This document shows positions 1-8,191 of a stretch of DNA of 39,457 bases, piece by piece; the stretch's first letter is position 1; every line of letters begins with the position of its first letter. The notes beneath the pieces were generated by a model. The model saw nothing but the letters and a program-made list of their open reading frames with translations, was not told the DNA's origin and searched no databases. Position numbers and translations under genes: made by a program. The DNA is from Polaromonas sp. CF318 (GTDB lineage: Bacteria > Pseudomonadota > Gammaproteobacteria > Burkholderiales > Burkholderiaceae_C): NCBI RefSeq assembly GCF_000282655.1, contig NZ_AKIV01000137.1, positions 1 to 39,457 on the forward strand, given 5' to 3'.

Positions 1-2
1 AC

Positions 3-974
3 GCGGCGGCCCGCCGCGGCATTCCGGCGCTGCTGGTCAGGTATGCCTCGTCCTCGGCCGAGAGCGATGCCTGGACCCGGCGAGGTAAAACCGCTTATTC
101 CCTGGAGTCCGGGGTTCTGGGCTGGGCGCGGCGCCGCTTCGCGCGTTTTTATCCCCGGCATGAACTGCAAACCCCCTGGGGCCGGCAGCTTTTTTACTCG
201 CTGTGGGACAGCGCCGCCCTGGCACTGGCAGGCATGGCCAATTTGCAGCCCTGGGTAGTGGGGGGCGGCAAAGTAGCCGCTGTCGCCGTCCAGGGCGAAG
301 CGGACCTGCAGGAAGCCCTGTCGCTGTGCGACGACGCCGCGCCACGCTTTCACGTCACGGGCCAGCCCTCATGGGACGGCATGGCCGCCCGCCGCCTGCA
401 GGCGCGCGCCGCGCCGGGCGTGGCCGCCGGCGGGCAGAAGCTGAAGCTGAAGCTGGTCTGCGCGCTGCCGCAATGGGGGGAGCACCTGCAACTGCCCTGG
501 CCGGAACACATGGCCAGAATCCGCTCGCTGTTCGAAATACTGCAAGCCACCCAATGTGATGTTTCGCTGTCGCTTCATCCCAAGGCGTCCCGGGAAATTT
601 ATGAGCCCCTGGCCGCCCAATACGGCCTGCGGCTTGCCCAGCACGCCTTGTCTACAATATTGCCGGAGGCGGATATTTTTGTGGCGTCGTGGTCTTCGAC
701 GCTGCGCTGGTCGGCAATGCTGGGAATTGCCTCCGTGAACCTTGACTGGGCTGGCCAGAATTACGCACTTTTTTCCGCACTGCCCTCGTTGCGCCTGTCG
801 CATGGCCCCTCGGATTTGCCGCCTATGCTGGCAGAACTCGTTCATACGGCACAAGAGCGCTCGGCCCTGGGTGCCCGGTTGCAGCAGGAGTCTCTGGTGT
901 ACGGGAAAATCGACGGACAAGCCGGGCAGCGGGTTTTCTCATTACTTTCAAATCTGACAAAAGGGCAACCATGA
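3..974 (+). CDS. GT-B-like putative glycosyltransferase, 5' end outside window
   Basis: The frame is open from the first bases of the window, so the gene is cut at its 5' end; an internal ATG at 234 lies mid-domain and is not the likely start. The visible part (323 residues) looks like the C-terminal half of a GT-B-fold protein. It carries an LHPKAS segment (His-Pro codons at 576-581) and, about 40 residues later, WSSTLRW (Ser-Ser codons at 693-698) in a hydrophobic strand-turn setting. HP and SS/ST motifs in this order are known from bacterial sialyltransferases (GT38, GT52, GT80) and from CDP-glycerol glycerophosphotransferases. The stop overlaps the next start (neuB-like) as ATGA, indicating coupled translation. 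A nonulosonate transferase is an inference from motif and context; the family is not recognised with certainty. Confidence 0.6.
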   Translation, partial: AAARRGIPALLVRYASSSAESDAWTRRGKTAYSLESGVLGWARRRFARFYPRHELQTPWGRQLFYSLWDSAALALAGMANLQPWVVGGGKVAAVAVQGEADLQEALSLCDDAAPRFHVTGQPSWDGMAARRLQARAAPGVAAGGQKLKLKLVCALPQWGEHLQLPWPEHMARIRSLFEILQATQCDVSLSLHPKASREIYEPLAAQYGLRLAQHALSTILPEADIFVASWSSTLRWSAMLGIASVNLDWAGQNYALFSALPSLRLSHGPSDLPPMLAELVHTAQERSALGARLQQESLVYGKIDGQAGQRVFSLLSNLTKGQP

Positions 975-1981
975 GCAAAAAGGTATATGTAATCGCCGAG
1001 GTTGGCTCTGTCCATGATGGAAGTTTCGGCAATGCCCAGCGCCTGATCGATGTGGCCGTCAGCTGCGGCGCCGACGCGGTCAAGTTCCAGACCCACCTGC
1101 CTGCGGCCGAAACGCTTCGCGATGCGCCCATGCCCTCCTACTTCAAGGGCGAACCCCGCTTTGAATATTTCGCGCGCACGGGCTTCAGCCTGGAGCAATG
1201 GAAAAAGCTCGCGCAGCATGCCGCGGCCGGCGGCATCGAGTTCATGTCATCCCCGTTTTCGGCCGAAGCCGTCGAGATGCTGGAAGACATAGGCATCAGC
1301 CGCTACAAGATTCCGTCCGGCGAAGTGTCGAACCTGCCCATGCTCGACGTCATCGCCAAGACGGGAAAGCCGGTTTTCCTGTCTTCCGGCATGAGTTCCT
1401 GGGCTGAACTGGATGCCGCCGTGGCGACGATTCGCCGCCACCATAACAAGCTCTGGGTCATGCAGTGCACCTCTTCCTATCCTTGCCCGCCTGAGCACGT
1501 CGGCCTCAATGTGCTGGGCGAGATGAAGGCGCGCTGGGACGTGCCGGTCGGCTATTCCGACCACTCCATGGAAAACAACGCCTGCCTGGCCGCGGTGGCC
1601 CTGGGCGCCACCGTGGTGGAGAAACACCTCACCTTCAGCCGCGCCATGTACGGCTCGGACGCCAAGCACTCCGCGGAACCCGCGCAATTCACCTCGCTGG
1701 TGAAGGGAATCCGCGAAATCACGGCGATGCTGGAGAACCCGGTGGACAAGAACGACTTGAGCGCCTTCCGCGAAATGAAAGAGATCTTCGAGAAGAGCGT
1801 CGTGTCGACCTGCAACATCGCGGCCGGAAGCGTGATCACCCTGGAGATGCTGGGCATCAAAAAGCCCGGCTCCGGCATCCCGGCCGCGCGCCTGAACGAA
1901 GTGGTCGGCAGTGTGGCGAAAGTGGACATCAAGAGCGACAGCCTGATCCGCGAAGCCGACCTGGTGGCACGCCCGGTCTGA
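971..1981 (+). CDS. neuB: NeuB-family nonulosonic acid synthase (set 1)
   Basis: 336 residues, the usual length. NeuB enzymes condense PEP with an N-acetylmannosamine-type sugar to give a nine-carbon 2-keto acid in the cytoplasm. Visible are the N-terminal TIM-barrel start (VIAEVG), VKFQTH, FMSSPFS, YKIPSGE, the CTSSYP segment, and the two metal-binding histidines H198 (YSDH) and H219 (EKHL), spaced 21 residues apart as in meningococcal NeuB. A C-terminal SAF/antifreeze-like domain (about 280-336) carries KKPGSGIPA. The usual NHNG/NHEG motif near residue 15 reads VHDG here, so the substrate may not be plain ManNAc. It overlaps the upstream GT-like gene by 4 nt and precedes a GT8-like gene. 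Neu, Leg and Pse synthases cannot be told apart with confidence from this. Confidence 0.9.
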   Translation: MSKKVYVIAEVGSVHDGSFGNAQRLIDVAVSCGADAVKFQTHLPAAETLRDAPMPSYFKGEPRFEYFARTGFSLEQWKKLAQHAAAGGIEFMSSPFSAEAVEMLEDIGISRYKIPSGEVSNLPMLDVIAKTGKPVFLSSGMSSWAELDAAVATIRRHHNKLWVMQCTSSYPCPPEHVGLNVLGEMKARWDVPVGYSDHSMENNACLAAVALGATVVEKHLTFSRAMYGSDAKHSAEPAQFTSLVKGIREITAMLENPVDKNDLSAFREMKEIFEKSVVSTCNIAAGSVITLEMLGIKKPGSGIPAARLNEVVGSVAKVDIKSDSLIREADLVARPV

Positions 1982-2025
1982 ACGCCCGGCGCGGCATCCA
2001 TCCCCTACAAGACAAGGAATACCGA

Positions 2026-2712
2026 ATGATCCCGATTTTTATTGGATACGACCCCCGGGAGGCGGTCGCGTATCACGTGTGCAGCAACAGCATCGTGCGC
2101 CAGGTCTCGCAGCCCGTGTCCTTGAATCCGCTGGCCCTGCGCAACCTGGGTTTTTATGTCGAGAAACACACCGACGGCAGCAACCACTTCATCTACAGCC
2201 GCTTCCTGGTTCCGCACCTGATGGAGTACCGCGGCTGGGCCATCTTCATGGACGGCGACATGCTGCTGCGCGACGACATCACCCGCTTGTGGGAGCTTCG
2301 CGACCCGACCAAGGCGGTGATGGTGGTCAAGCACGACTACAAGACCCGCATGACCGAGAAGTACCTGGGGTCCAAGAATGAAAACTATCCCCGCAAGAAC
2401 TGGTCGAGCGTAGTGCTGTGGAATTGCGAACACCCTGCCAACCGCGCCCTCACGCCGGAATTCGTGCAAGGCGCAACGGGCGCCCAATTGCATCGCTTCA
2501 CCTGGCTGGAAGACGATCTGATCGGTGAACTGCCCAAAGTCTGGAACTGGCTGCCCGATGAGTTCGGCGCCAATCCCGAGGCCAAGCTCCTTCACTTCAC
2601 GCTCGGCACCCCCTGCTTCCACGAATTCGCCACCACGCCCATGGCGGACGAATGGCACAGGGAAAGAATGTTGATGGACTATTCACTTCAACGCGTTACC
2701 CCACAACCGTAA
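2026..2712 (+). CDS. GT8-like glycosyltransferase
   Basis: 228 residues. The N-terminus (PIFIGYDPRE) and an IFMDGDML segment, whose DGD at residues 76-78 fits the metal- and nucleotide-sugar-binding DXD motif of GT-A enzymes, point to a cytosolic GT8-like transferase. A late LLHFTLGTPCF segment resembles the region around the second metal ligand (HxxG) of GT8. There is no signal peptide or membrane helix. The start is well placed, with AAGGAA at about 2013-2018 and an 8-nt spacer. It lies between the neuB- and neuC-like genes, so it probably adds one sugar of the same glycan. Donor and acceptor are unknown. Confidence 0.8.
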   Translation: MIPIFIGYDPREAVAYHVCSNSIVRQVSQPVSLNPLALRNLGFYVEKHTDGSNHFIYSRFLVPHLMEYRGWAIFMDGDMLLRDDITRLWELRDPTKAVMVVKHDYKTRMTEKYLGSKNENYPRKNWSSVVLWNCEHPANRALTPEFVQGATGAQLHRFTWLEDDLIGELPKVWNWLPDEFGANPEAKLLHFTLGTPCFHEFATTPMADEWHRERMLMDYSLQRVTPQP

Positions 2713-2719
2713 CCCAATC

Positions 2720-3871
2720 ATGAAAAGAAAAATTTGTGTCGTCGTCGGCTCGCGGGCCAACTACAGCAGCATCAAGGCCGTCATGCGTGCCGTAGCCGCT
2801 CACCCTGCACTGGAGCTCCAGGTGGTGGCCGGAGCCTCCGCGCTTCTGGACCGCTACGGCGCGGTCGTCGACATCATGGAGAAAGACGGCTTTACCATCG
2901 ACGCCCGCCTGTTCATGCTGGTCGAGGGCGAAACGCCGGCCACCATGGCCAAGTCCACCGGGCTGGGCCTGATCGAGTTGCCGACCATCTTCGAGAGGTT
3001 GCAGCCGGACGTGGTGCTGACCGTCGGCGACCGCTTTGAAACCATGGCGACCACGCTGGCCGCGGCCTACATGAATATCCCGCTCGCGCACACCATGGGC
3101 GGCGAGGTGTCGGGCAACATCGACGAAAACATCCGCCACGCGATCACCAAATTCGCGACCATTCACTTTCCCGCCTCCGAAGACGCCCGCAATCGCATCA
3201 TCAAGCTCGGGGAGCAGCCCGATACCGTTCACAACGTCGGCTGTCCGCGCATGGACCTCGTGGCGGGCTTTCTTCGCAACGAAACCGAGGTCAGCAACCA
3301 GCTGCTGAGCGAAGGCGTCGGCAGCAGCTTTGACGTCAAGGGCGATTTCCTGCTGGTGTCGCAGCATCCTGTTACCGGCGAATACGGCAGCGGCGAACGG
3401 CAGGTTGCGGCGACACTGGGCGCCTGCCTCGAACTCGGCATGCAGACCCTGGTGCTGTGGCCCAACGCCGACGCCGGTTCCGAGGACGTCTCGCGCGGCA
3501 TCCGCAAGTTCCGCGAACAACACCCGGACGCGCCTTTCAGGTACGTGAAGAACCTCCCGCCTGAAATCTACATGCCGCTCATGGCCCGCACGCGCTGCTT
3601 GATCGGAAACTCCTCGAGCGCGATTCGCGAAGGAGCGTTCATCGGGACGCCCGCCGTCAACATCGGCTCACGCCAGACGGCGCGGGAGCGCGGGCAGAAC
3701 GTGGTCGATTCCGGCTACACCCAGGCTGAAATCCTGGCGGCCATCCGTGACCGCCTGAAGACGGGGCGTTTGCCCTCGAACCCCATTTACGGCGACGGCC
3801 ATGCAGGGCCGCGTATCGCCGAGATTCTGGCGACCGCAACATTCAACATCAACAAAGTCATCACGTACTAA
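2720..3871 (+). CDS. neuC: NeuC-family hydrolysing NDP-sugar 2-epimerase (set 1)
   Basis: 383 residues, GT-B fold, typical NeuC/LegG length. The family hydrolyses UDP-GlcNAc or UDP-diacetylbacillosamine with inversion at C2, giving the free mannose-configured sugar used by NeuB. Seen here are GDR (103-105), HTMGGE ending at 129 followed by IDENIRHA, a late GNSSSAIREG segment, and NIGSRQTARERG near the C-terminus, all landmarks of the family. The N-terminal motif reads GSRANYSS where most members have GTRADYG/GTRADFG, as the second copy in this window does. Only 7 nt separate it from the preceding GT gene. The exact substrate is not deducible. Confidence 0.9.
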   Translation: MKRKICVVVGSRANYSSIKAVMRAVAAHPALELQVVAGASALLDRYGAVVDIMEKDGFTIDARLFMLVEGETPATMAKSTGLGLIELPTIFERLQPDVVLTVGDRFETMATTLAAAYMNIPLAHTMGGEVSGNIDENIRHAITKFATIHFPASEDARNRIIKLGEQPDTVHNVGCPRMDLVAGFLRNETEVSNQLLSEGVGSSFDVKGDFLLVSQHPVTGEYGSGERQVAATLGACLELGMQTLVLWPNADAGSEDVSRGIRKFREQHPDAPFRYVKNLPPEIYMPLMARTRCLIGNSSSAIREGAFIGTPAVNIGSRQTARERGQNVVDSGYTQAEILAAIRDRLKTGRLPSNPIYGDGHAGPRIAEILATATFNINKVITY

Positions 3872-3886
3872 GCAGTACGCCAATGC

Positions 3887-3894
3887 AGGGGGAG
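3887..3894 (+). promoter_or_regulatory. Shine-Dalgarno deciding the methyltransferase start
   Basis: AGGGGGAG lies 6 nt upstream of the ATG at 3901. The in-frame ATG at 3883 sits before this element and has no such sequence of its own, so 3901 is the better start. Confidence 0.7.
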
Positions 3895-3900
3895 CCGGTT

Positions 3901-4929
3901 ATGCAAATGCTTGAGCGAGGCGCTGTCGCCGACGAGTCTTCGATCGCCGAAGGCGTGGAGCGCCTGAAACCGTGGCGCTATGGCCACAGCAATGGCCGCA
4001 GCGCGCCCATCGAAGGGGATGCAAGCATCGCGGCCATCGAGCGGAATTTCGACTCGCGCGCGGAATTGACGGCAATGTTTGAAGCCGTGCTTGGCGGCCG
4101 CAGCGCGGACCAGCTGCGCGTGCTCGACATGGGCTGCCTGGAAGGCCATTACACGGCGCTCATCGCCAAAATGGGCTTTAAGGAAGTTGTCGGGATCGAC
4201 ATCAGCGATGAGCATTTGCGCCGGGCCGAATTCCTGCTGGGCCAGTACCACGGCTTCAGCAACTACAAGCTTGTGCACTGCGCCGCCACCGACATCGAGG
4301 GCATCAGGTCGCTGGGGAAATTCGACATCATTCTTTGCCACGGCCTTCTGTACCACCTGAAAGACCCGCTGCTGGTGTTCGACATGTTCGAAGAGCTGGC
4401 CGACCCGGGCAAGCCGTTGATTGTTTTGCTGAACACGCAATTCAAGGGGGATTTTTTCAACCTGGTGACCCGTTCGCCGCTTGGGGAACTGCAGGTGAAG
4501 TTTTCCATGGATGCGTCCAGTTCGGTGGCTGGGAAATACCTGTACTCACCGAAAGACCAGTCGGTTTTCGAGCGCTTGTCTTTGCGGCTGAACCCGGCGG
4601 CGCTGCACGCAACGCTGCAGCAGTACGGCTACCAGGAAGTCGCATCGCTCGACACCCCGCGCGGCACGCTTTTCGGCTACTCCATGAACCTGATTTGCCG
4701 AAAAGCCCCCAGTGGCGACGCGCCTCGGGCCCTGTCCTGGCTGAACGGTGAAAAGCTGCGCCCGGTATCCGTGTCCGCCGGCGTCTGGCACGGCCGCTCG
4801 GTCGACGGGTTTCACTTCGACAAAAATCTCCTGATTCGCGCGTGGCTCGGCCTGGACTGGTTTTTCCGCAAGGCCATCCACGTCATCACGGTACGCCGGA
4901 AAATACGCTACCGGGCCAAAATCCGGTGA
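3901..4929 (+). CDS. Class I SAM-dependent methyltransferase
   Basis: 342 residues from the ATG at 3901; an in-frame ATG at 3883 is possible but less well placed. Residues 75-85 (VLDMGCLEGHYT) form motif I of a Rossmann-type methyltransferase, the acidic end of strand 2 is in VVGID (residues 96-100), and FDIILCHGLLYHL is the motif IV region. About 100 C-terminal residues are basic and unlike other parts of the family. The gene sits between neuC- and neuA-like genes, so a sugar O- or N-methylation, perhaps on the nonulosonic acid or on the growing glycan, is a reasonable guess. The substrate cannot be read from the sequence. Confidence 0.8.
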   Translation: MQMLERGAVADESSIAEGVERLKPWRYGHSNGRSAPIEGDASIAAIERNFDSRAELTAMFEAVLGGRSADQLRVLDMGCLEGHYTALIAKMGFKEVVGIDISDEHLRRAEFLLGQYHGFSNYKLVHCAATDIEGIRSLGKFDIILCHGLLYHLKDPLLVFDMFEELADPGKPLIVLLNTQFKGDFFNLVTRSPLGELQVKFSMDASSSVAGKYLYSPKDQSVFERLSLRLNPAALHATLQQYGYQEVASLDTPRGTLFGYSMNLICRKAPSGDAPRALSWLNGEKLRPVSVSAGVWHGRSVDGFHFDKNLLIRAWLGLDWFFRKAIHVITVRRKIRYRAKIR

Positions 4930-4990
4930 GATCCGGCACCGGCCGGTGCATTCCATCCGAGCAGACAAGGACGGTTTATCCGTTTTCCCC

Positions 4991-5728
4991 ATGTCCATGA
5001 GCCCATTGCGCATCGCTGCTGTGATCCCGGCCCGGGGCGGGTCGAAAGGCATTCCCTACAAGAACCTCGCCGATCTCGGCGGGCGGCCGCTGATCGCCTG
5101 GACCATCGCCGCGGCGAAGGCCGCGCACGGACTGGATCGAATCATCGTATCGACCGACGACGAAAGGATCGCGGCGTCTGCGATAGAGCACGGCGCCGAG
5201 GTGCCTTTCCTGCGCCCGACGGAGTTTTCCGGCGACAACGCGCCGGCGCTCGACGTGATCCTGCACGCGCTCAAGGAACTCAAGACGCCGGGCGGTGAGG
5301 CTTATGACGCGGTGGCGTATCTGCAACCGACTTCCCCGTTTCGCAGCGCCGCCCAACTCACCGAAGCGATTGCACTGTTTGGCCAAGAAAGGCCGGACAC
5401 CCTGGTGAGCGTGACGGCCGTGCCGCACAACATGGTCCCGGCCTCCCTCATGCATCCCCTGGGGCCTTCGGCGCCGCTGATGCTCCAATCCCCGGTCGGG
5501 CAGAAATTGCGGCGCCAGGAAAAGGAAAAACTGTTCGCCCGAAACGGCCCCGCCATCCTGATCGTTTCCGCCTCCGACGCCCAACTGCACGGCCGGCTCT
5601 ACGGGGAACGCGTGCTGGGCTTTGAAATGGACCGTTTGTCATCACTGGACATCGACGATCCGATTGACCTGGAGATGGCCAGGCACCTGCTTCCACTGCT
5701 GCAACACCCATCCAGTCCCGCCCTGTGA
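4991..5728 (+). CDS. neuA: CMP-nonulosonate cytidylyltransferase, NeuA family (set 1)
   Basis: 245 residues from the ATG at 4991. This enzyme class activates a nonulosonic acid with CTP to the CMP-sugar donor. The N-terminal nucleotide-binding signature IPARGGSKGIPYKNL is complete, YLQPTSPFR is present, and SLDIDDPIDLEMA near the C-terminus is the usual Mg-binding end. The length is that of single-domain NeuA/LegF/PseF proteins. Starts at 4946 (GTG) and 4997 are also open and none has a convincing Shine-Dalgarno; family alignment argues against the 4946 extension. The stop overlaps the next start by 4 nt. It completes a neuB-neuC-neuA set. Confidence 0.9.
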   Translation: MSMSPLRIAAVIPARGGSKGIPYKNLADLGGRPLIAWTIAAAKAAHGLDRIIVSTDDERIAASAIEHGAEVPFLRPTEFSGDNAPALDVILHALKELKTPGGEAYDAVAYLQPTSPFRSAAQLTEAIALFGQERPDTLVSVTAVPHNMVPASLMHPLGPSAPLMLQSPVGQKLRRQEKEKLFARNGPAILIVSASDAQLHGRLYGERVLGFEMDRLSSLDIDDPIDLEMARHLLPLLQHPSSPAL

Positions 5729-7212
5729 GCAGTTCCCGCATGCTGACCAATACGGCCTGGAACCTGGCGGGGCTGGGCGCGCCCATCCTCGCGGCGGTCG
5801 TGGCCATGCCCTTGCTGATCGGCCAGTTGGGCGATGCGCGATTCGGCATACTCGCGCTCGGCTGGATGGTCACCGGCTACTTCGCGCTGTTCGATTTCGG
5901 GGTCGGCCGGGCCACCACGCGCAGCATGGCGGCTTTGCGCAAAGCCTCCGCCGAGGACGAACATGCCAGCGTCTTCTGGAATTCCCTTTATGTGCATGCG
6001 GGCCTGGCGTCGCTGGGGGGCCTGCTTTTCGCCGCCGCGGTGCCCTGGTTTGTCGACATCGCTTTTTCCATCTCGCCGACGCTGCGGGACGAGGCTTATG
6101 CGGCTTTCTACTGGCTGGCGTTTTCGGTGCCGGCGCTGGTGCTGGCCTCGGCTCTGCGCGGCCCACTGGAGGCGGAACAGCGATTCGACCTGGTCAATGC
6201 GGTGAAAATGCCGATCAGCGCGCTGAATTACCTCGCGCCCTTGCTGGCATTGCAATTCACCCACAGGATCGATGCCGTCATCGCGGTGATCGCCCTGTCA
6301 CGCTGGCTGGCGACGCTGGCCTACGCCGAGCTGTGCCGGCGGGCGGTCCCGCTGCAGCCGGGCCACCGGTCGCCGCGCCGGGGCACGATGACGGATTTGC
6401 TGAAGGACGGGGGCTGGCTCACCGTCACCAGCATCGCGGTTCCGGCCATCATGATGCTGGACCGCGGCCTGATCGCGCGGCTGGTGTCCCTGGAAGCGGT
6501 CACCTACTATGTGGTGCCCTACGAAGTGGTCACGAAAATGTGGGTGCTCTCAGCCAGCTTGCTGGGGGCGGCCTACCCCCTGATGAGCGCCAGCAAGGGG
6601 CATGACTTGCACCGGCTTTGCGACCAGACCCTGCGCTGGCTGCTGGTCACGGCAACGCCGGCGACATTGGTGGTGGTCATATTTGCCGACGACCTCCTGC
6701 GCCTGTGGGTCGGCCCGCATATCGCGGCACACAGCGCCCCGGTGATGCAGTGGCTTGCCATCGGCGTCTGGATCAACATACTCGCGCAGGTCCCCCTGAC
6801 CGCATTGCAGGCCTCGGGCCGCGCCAGGATCGTCGGCAGCATCCAGCTGCTTGAGCTACCCTTTTATGCCGTGCTGGCCTCGAGTCTGATCCTGCGCTAC
6901 GGCATCACCGGTGCCGCCGCGGCCTGGGCGCTCAGGGCCGCGATCGAATGGCTGGCCTTGAGCTTCTCCCTCCATCGGACCGAGGCGCACCCGGGTCGCT
7001 GGCCGGGCATCTCGCCGATTCGCCTGTTCCTGCTTTCTGCAACGATAATTGCAAGCGGTTTGACCGCCTGCGCAACGCCATTTGCCGTCAAGTGCCTGCT
7101 CGCCCTGCTTCTGATCGCCGGCCTGGCAGGCTGGCAGTGGCGCTACCTGCTGACCACCGAAGAGCGCGGCAAGCTCCTTGCGCGCATCCCGCGGCGGACG
7201 GCCACCAAATAA
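5725..7212 (+). CDS. wzx: Wzx-type polysaccharide flippase
   Basis: 495 residues with about 12 to 14 hydrophobic helices across the whole length, as expected for an O-antigen/capsule flippase of the MATE/MOP superfamily. Such proteins move the undecaprenyl-diphosphate-linked repeat unit from the cytoplasmic to the periplasmic face of the inner membrane. The N-terminus (NTAWNLAGLGAPILAAVVAMPLL) has the typical first helix, and the FDFGVGRATTRS loop resembles Wzx proteins. The start is a GTG overlapping the neuA stop; an ATG at 5740 is an alternative. A Wzy-like protein two genes downstream makes a Wzx/Wzy-dependent pathway likely. Confidence 0.88.
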   Translation: MSSSRMLTNTAWNLAGLGAPILAAVVAMPLLIGQLGDARFGILALGWMVTGYFALFDFGVGRATTRSMAALRKASAEDEHASVFWNSLYVHAGLASLGGLLFAAAVPWFVDIAFSISPTLRDEAYAAFYWLAFSVPALVLASALRGPLEAEQRFDLVNAVKMPISALNYLAPLLALQFTHRIDAVIAVIALSRWLATLAYAELCRRAVPLQPGHRSPRRGTMTDLLKDGGWLTVTSIAVPAIMMLDRGLIARLVSLEAVTYYVVPYEVVTKMWVLSASLLGAAYPLMSASKGHDLHRLCDQTLRWLLVTATPATLVVVIFADDLLRLWVGPHIAAHSAPVMQWLAIGVWINILAQVPLTALQASGRARIVGSIQLLELPFYAVLASSLILRYGITGAAAAWALRAAIEWLALSFSLHRTEAHPGRWPGISPIRLFLLSATIIASGLTACATPFAVKCLLALLLIAGLAGWQWRYLLTTEERGKLLARIPRRTATK

Positions 7213-7218
7213 TTCGCC

Positions 7219-8148
7219 ATGAACAGCACGCCCCTTGTTTCCATCGTCGTACCGGCCTACAACCACGCAGGCTATTTGAAGGAGTGCATAGAGAGCATCC
7301 TCGCCCAGGACTATCCCCAGGTGGAATTGATCGTGCTGGATGACGGCTCGACCGACGCGACGCCCGGCATGCTACGCGCTTACGGAGAGCGCTTTCGCTG
7401 GGAAAGCCAGGCCAACATGGGGCAATCGGCCACCCTCAACAAGGGCTGGAGCATGGCCACGGGAGAGATTCTGGCGTACCTGAGCGCCGACGATGTCCTT
7501 AAGCCGCAGGCGGTGTCCGAAGCCGTGGCCGTGCTGAATTCCCGGCCGGAGATCGTCGCGACCTACAGCGATTTCGATTTGATCGATGAGCATTCGCGGT
7601 CCGTCAGGACCATCGCCGCGCGCGACTTTGACGCGAGGGACCTTGTACTGGACCTGGTCTGCCAGCCCGGGCCCGGGGCCTTCTTCCGGCGTGAAGCTTT
7701 CCTGCGGGCCGGGCCCTGGAATCCGGAATTGCGCCAGAACCCCGACCTGGATTTCTGGCTGAGACTTTCCCTGGTCGGAAATTTCCTGAGGATACCCAAG
7801 GTGCTGGCGGGATTCCGTGTTCACGAAGGCTCCGCGACCTACCAGTCCACCAACATCAGCAGGGCGGATGAACCCGTCCTGATGACCCACCGCTTCGTCG
7901 CCACCGCGGGCCTGCCTGACTGGATCGCCGCGGCAAGCCATCGGGTCGTCGCAACGGGCTACATCGCCAGCGCGCAGCTGCATTTGCGCGCCGGCCGGCC
8001 CGTGATGGCTTTGCAGAGGATAGCTTCCGCCATGCGCGCAAGCATTGCGACACTGCTCTCAGCACGCGCGGCGCATTTGTTGCTCAGCGCCTTGACGGGG
8101 CGTTTTTTCCATCGGGTCCGCTCCACCTGGGCGAGGTGGAGCACATGA
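7219..8148 (+). CDS. GT2 family glycosyltransferase
   Basis: 309 residues. The N-terminal GT-A domain is classical GT2: VSIVVPAYNHAGYL, then LDDGSTD (residues 40-46) for nucleotide binding, and LSADDVL (89-95) as the DXD-type metal site. The C-terminal 100 residues are basic and probably contact the membrane or the lipid-linked acceptor. It starts 6 nt after wzx, so it belongs to the same transcript. It should add one sugar of the repeat unit from an NDP-sugar donor; donor and linkage cannot be assigned. Confidence 0.87.
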   Translation: MNSTPLVSIVVPAYNHAGYLKECIESILAQDYPQVELIVLDDGSTDATPGMLRAYGERFRWESQANMGQSATLNKGWSMATGEILAYLSADDVLKPQAVSEAVAVLNSRPEIVATYSDFDLIDEHSRSVRTIAARDFDARDLVLDLVCQPGPGAFFRREAFLRAGPWNPELRQNPDLDFWLRLSLVGNFLRIPKVLAGFRVHEGSATYQSTNISRADEPVLMTHRFVATAGLPDWIAAASHRVVATGYIASAQLHLRAGRPVMALQRIASAMRASIATLLSARAAHLLLSALTGRFFHRVRSTWARWST

Positions 8149-8191
8149 CGCGCCGGCCTCCCGAACCCGCTTTTTCCGGCGGCGCCCCACG

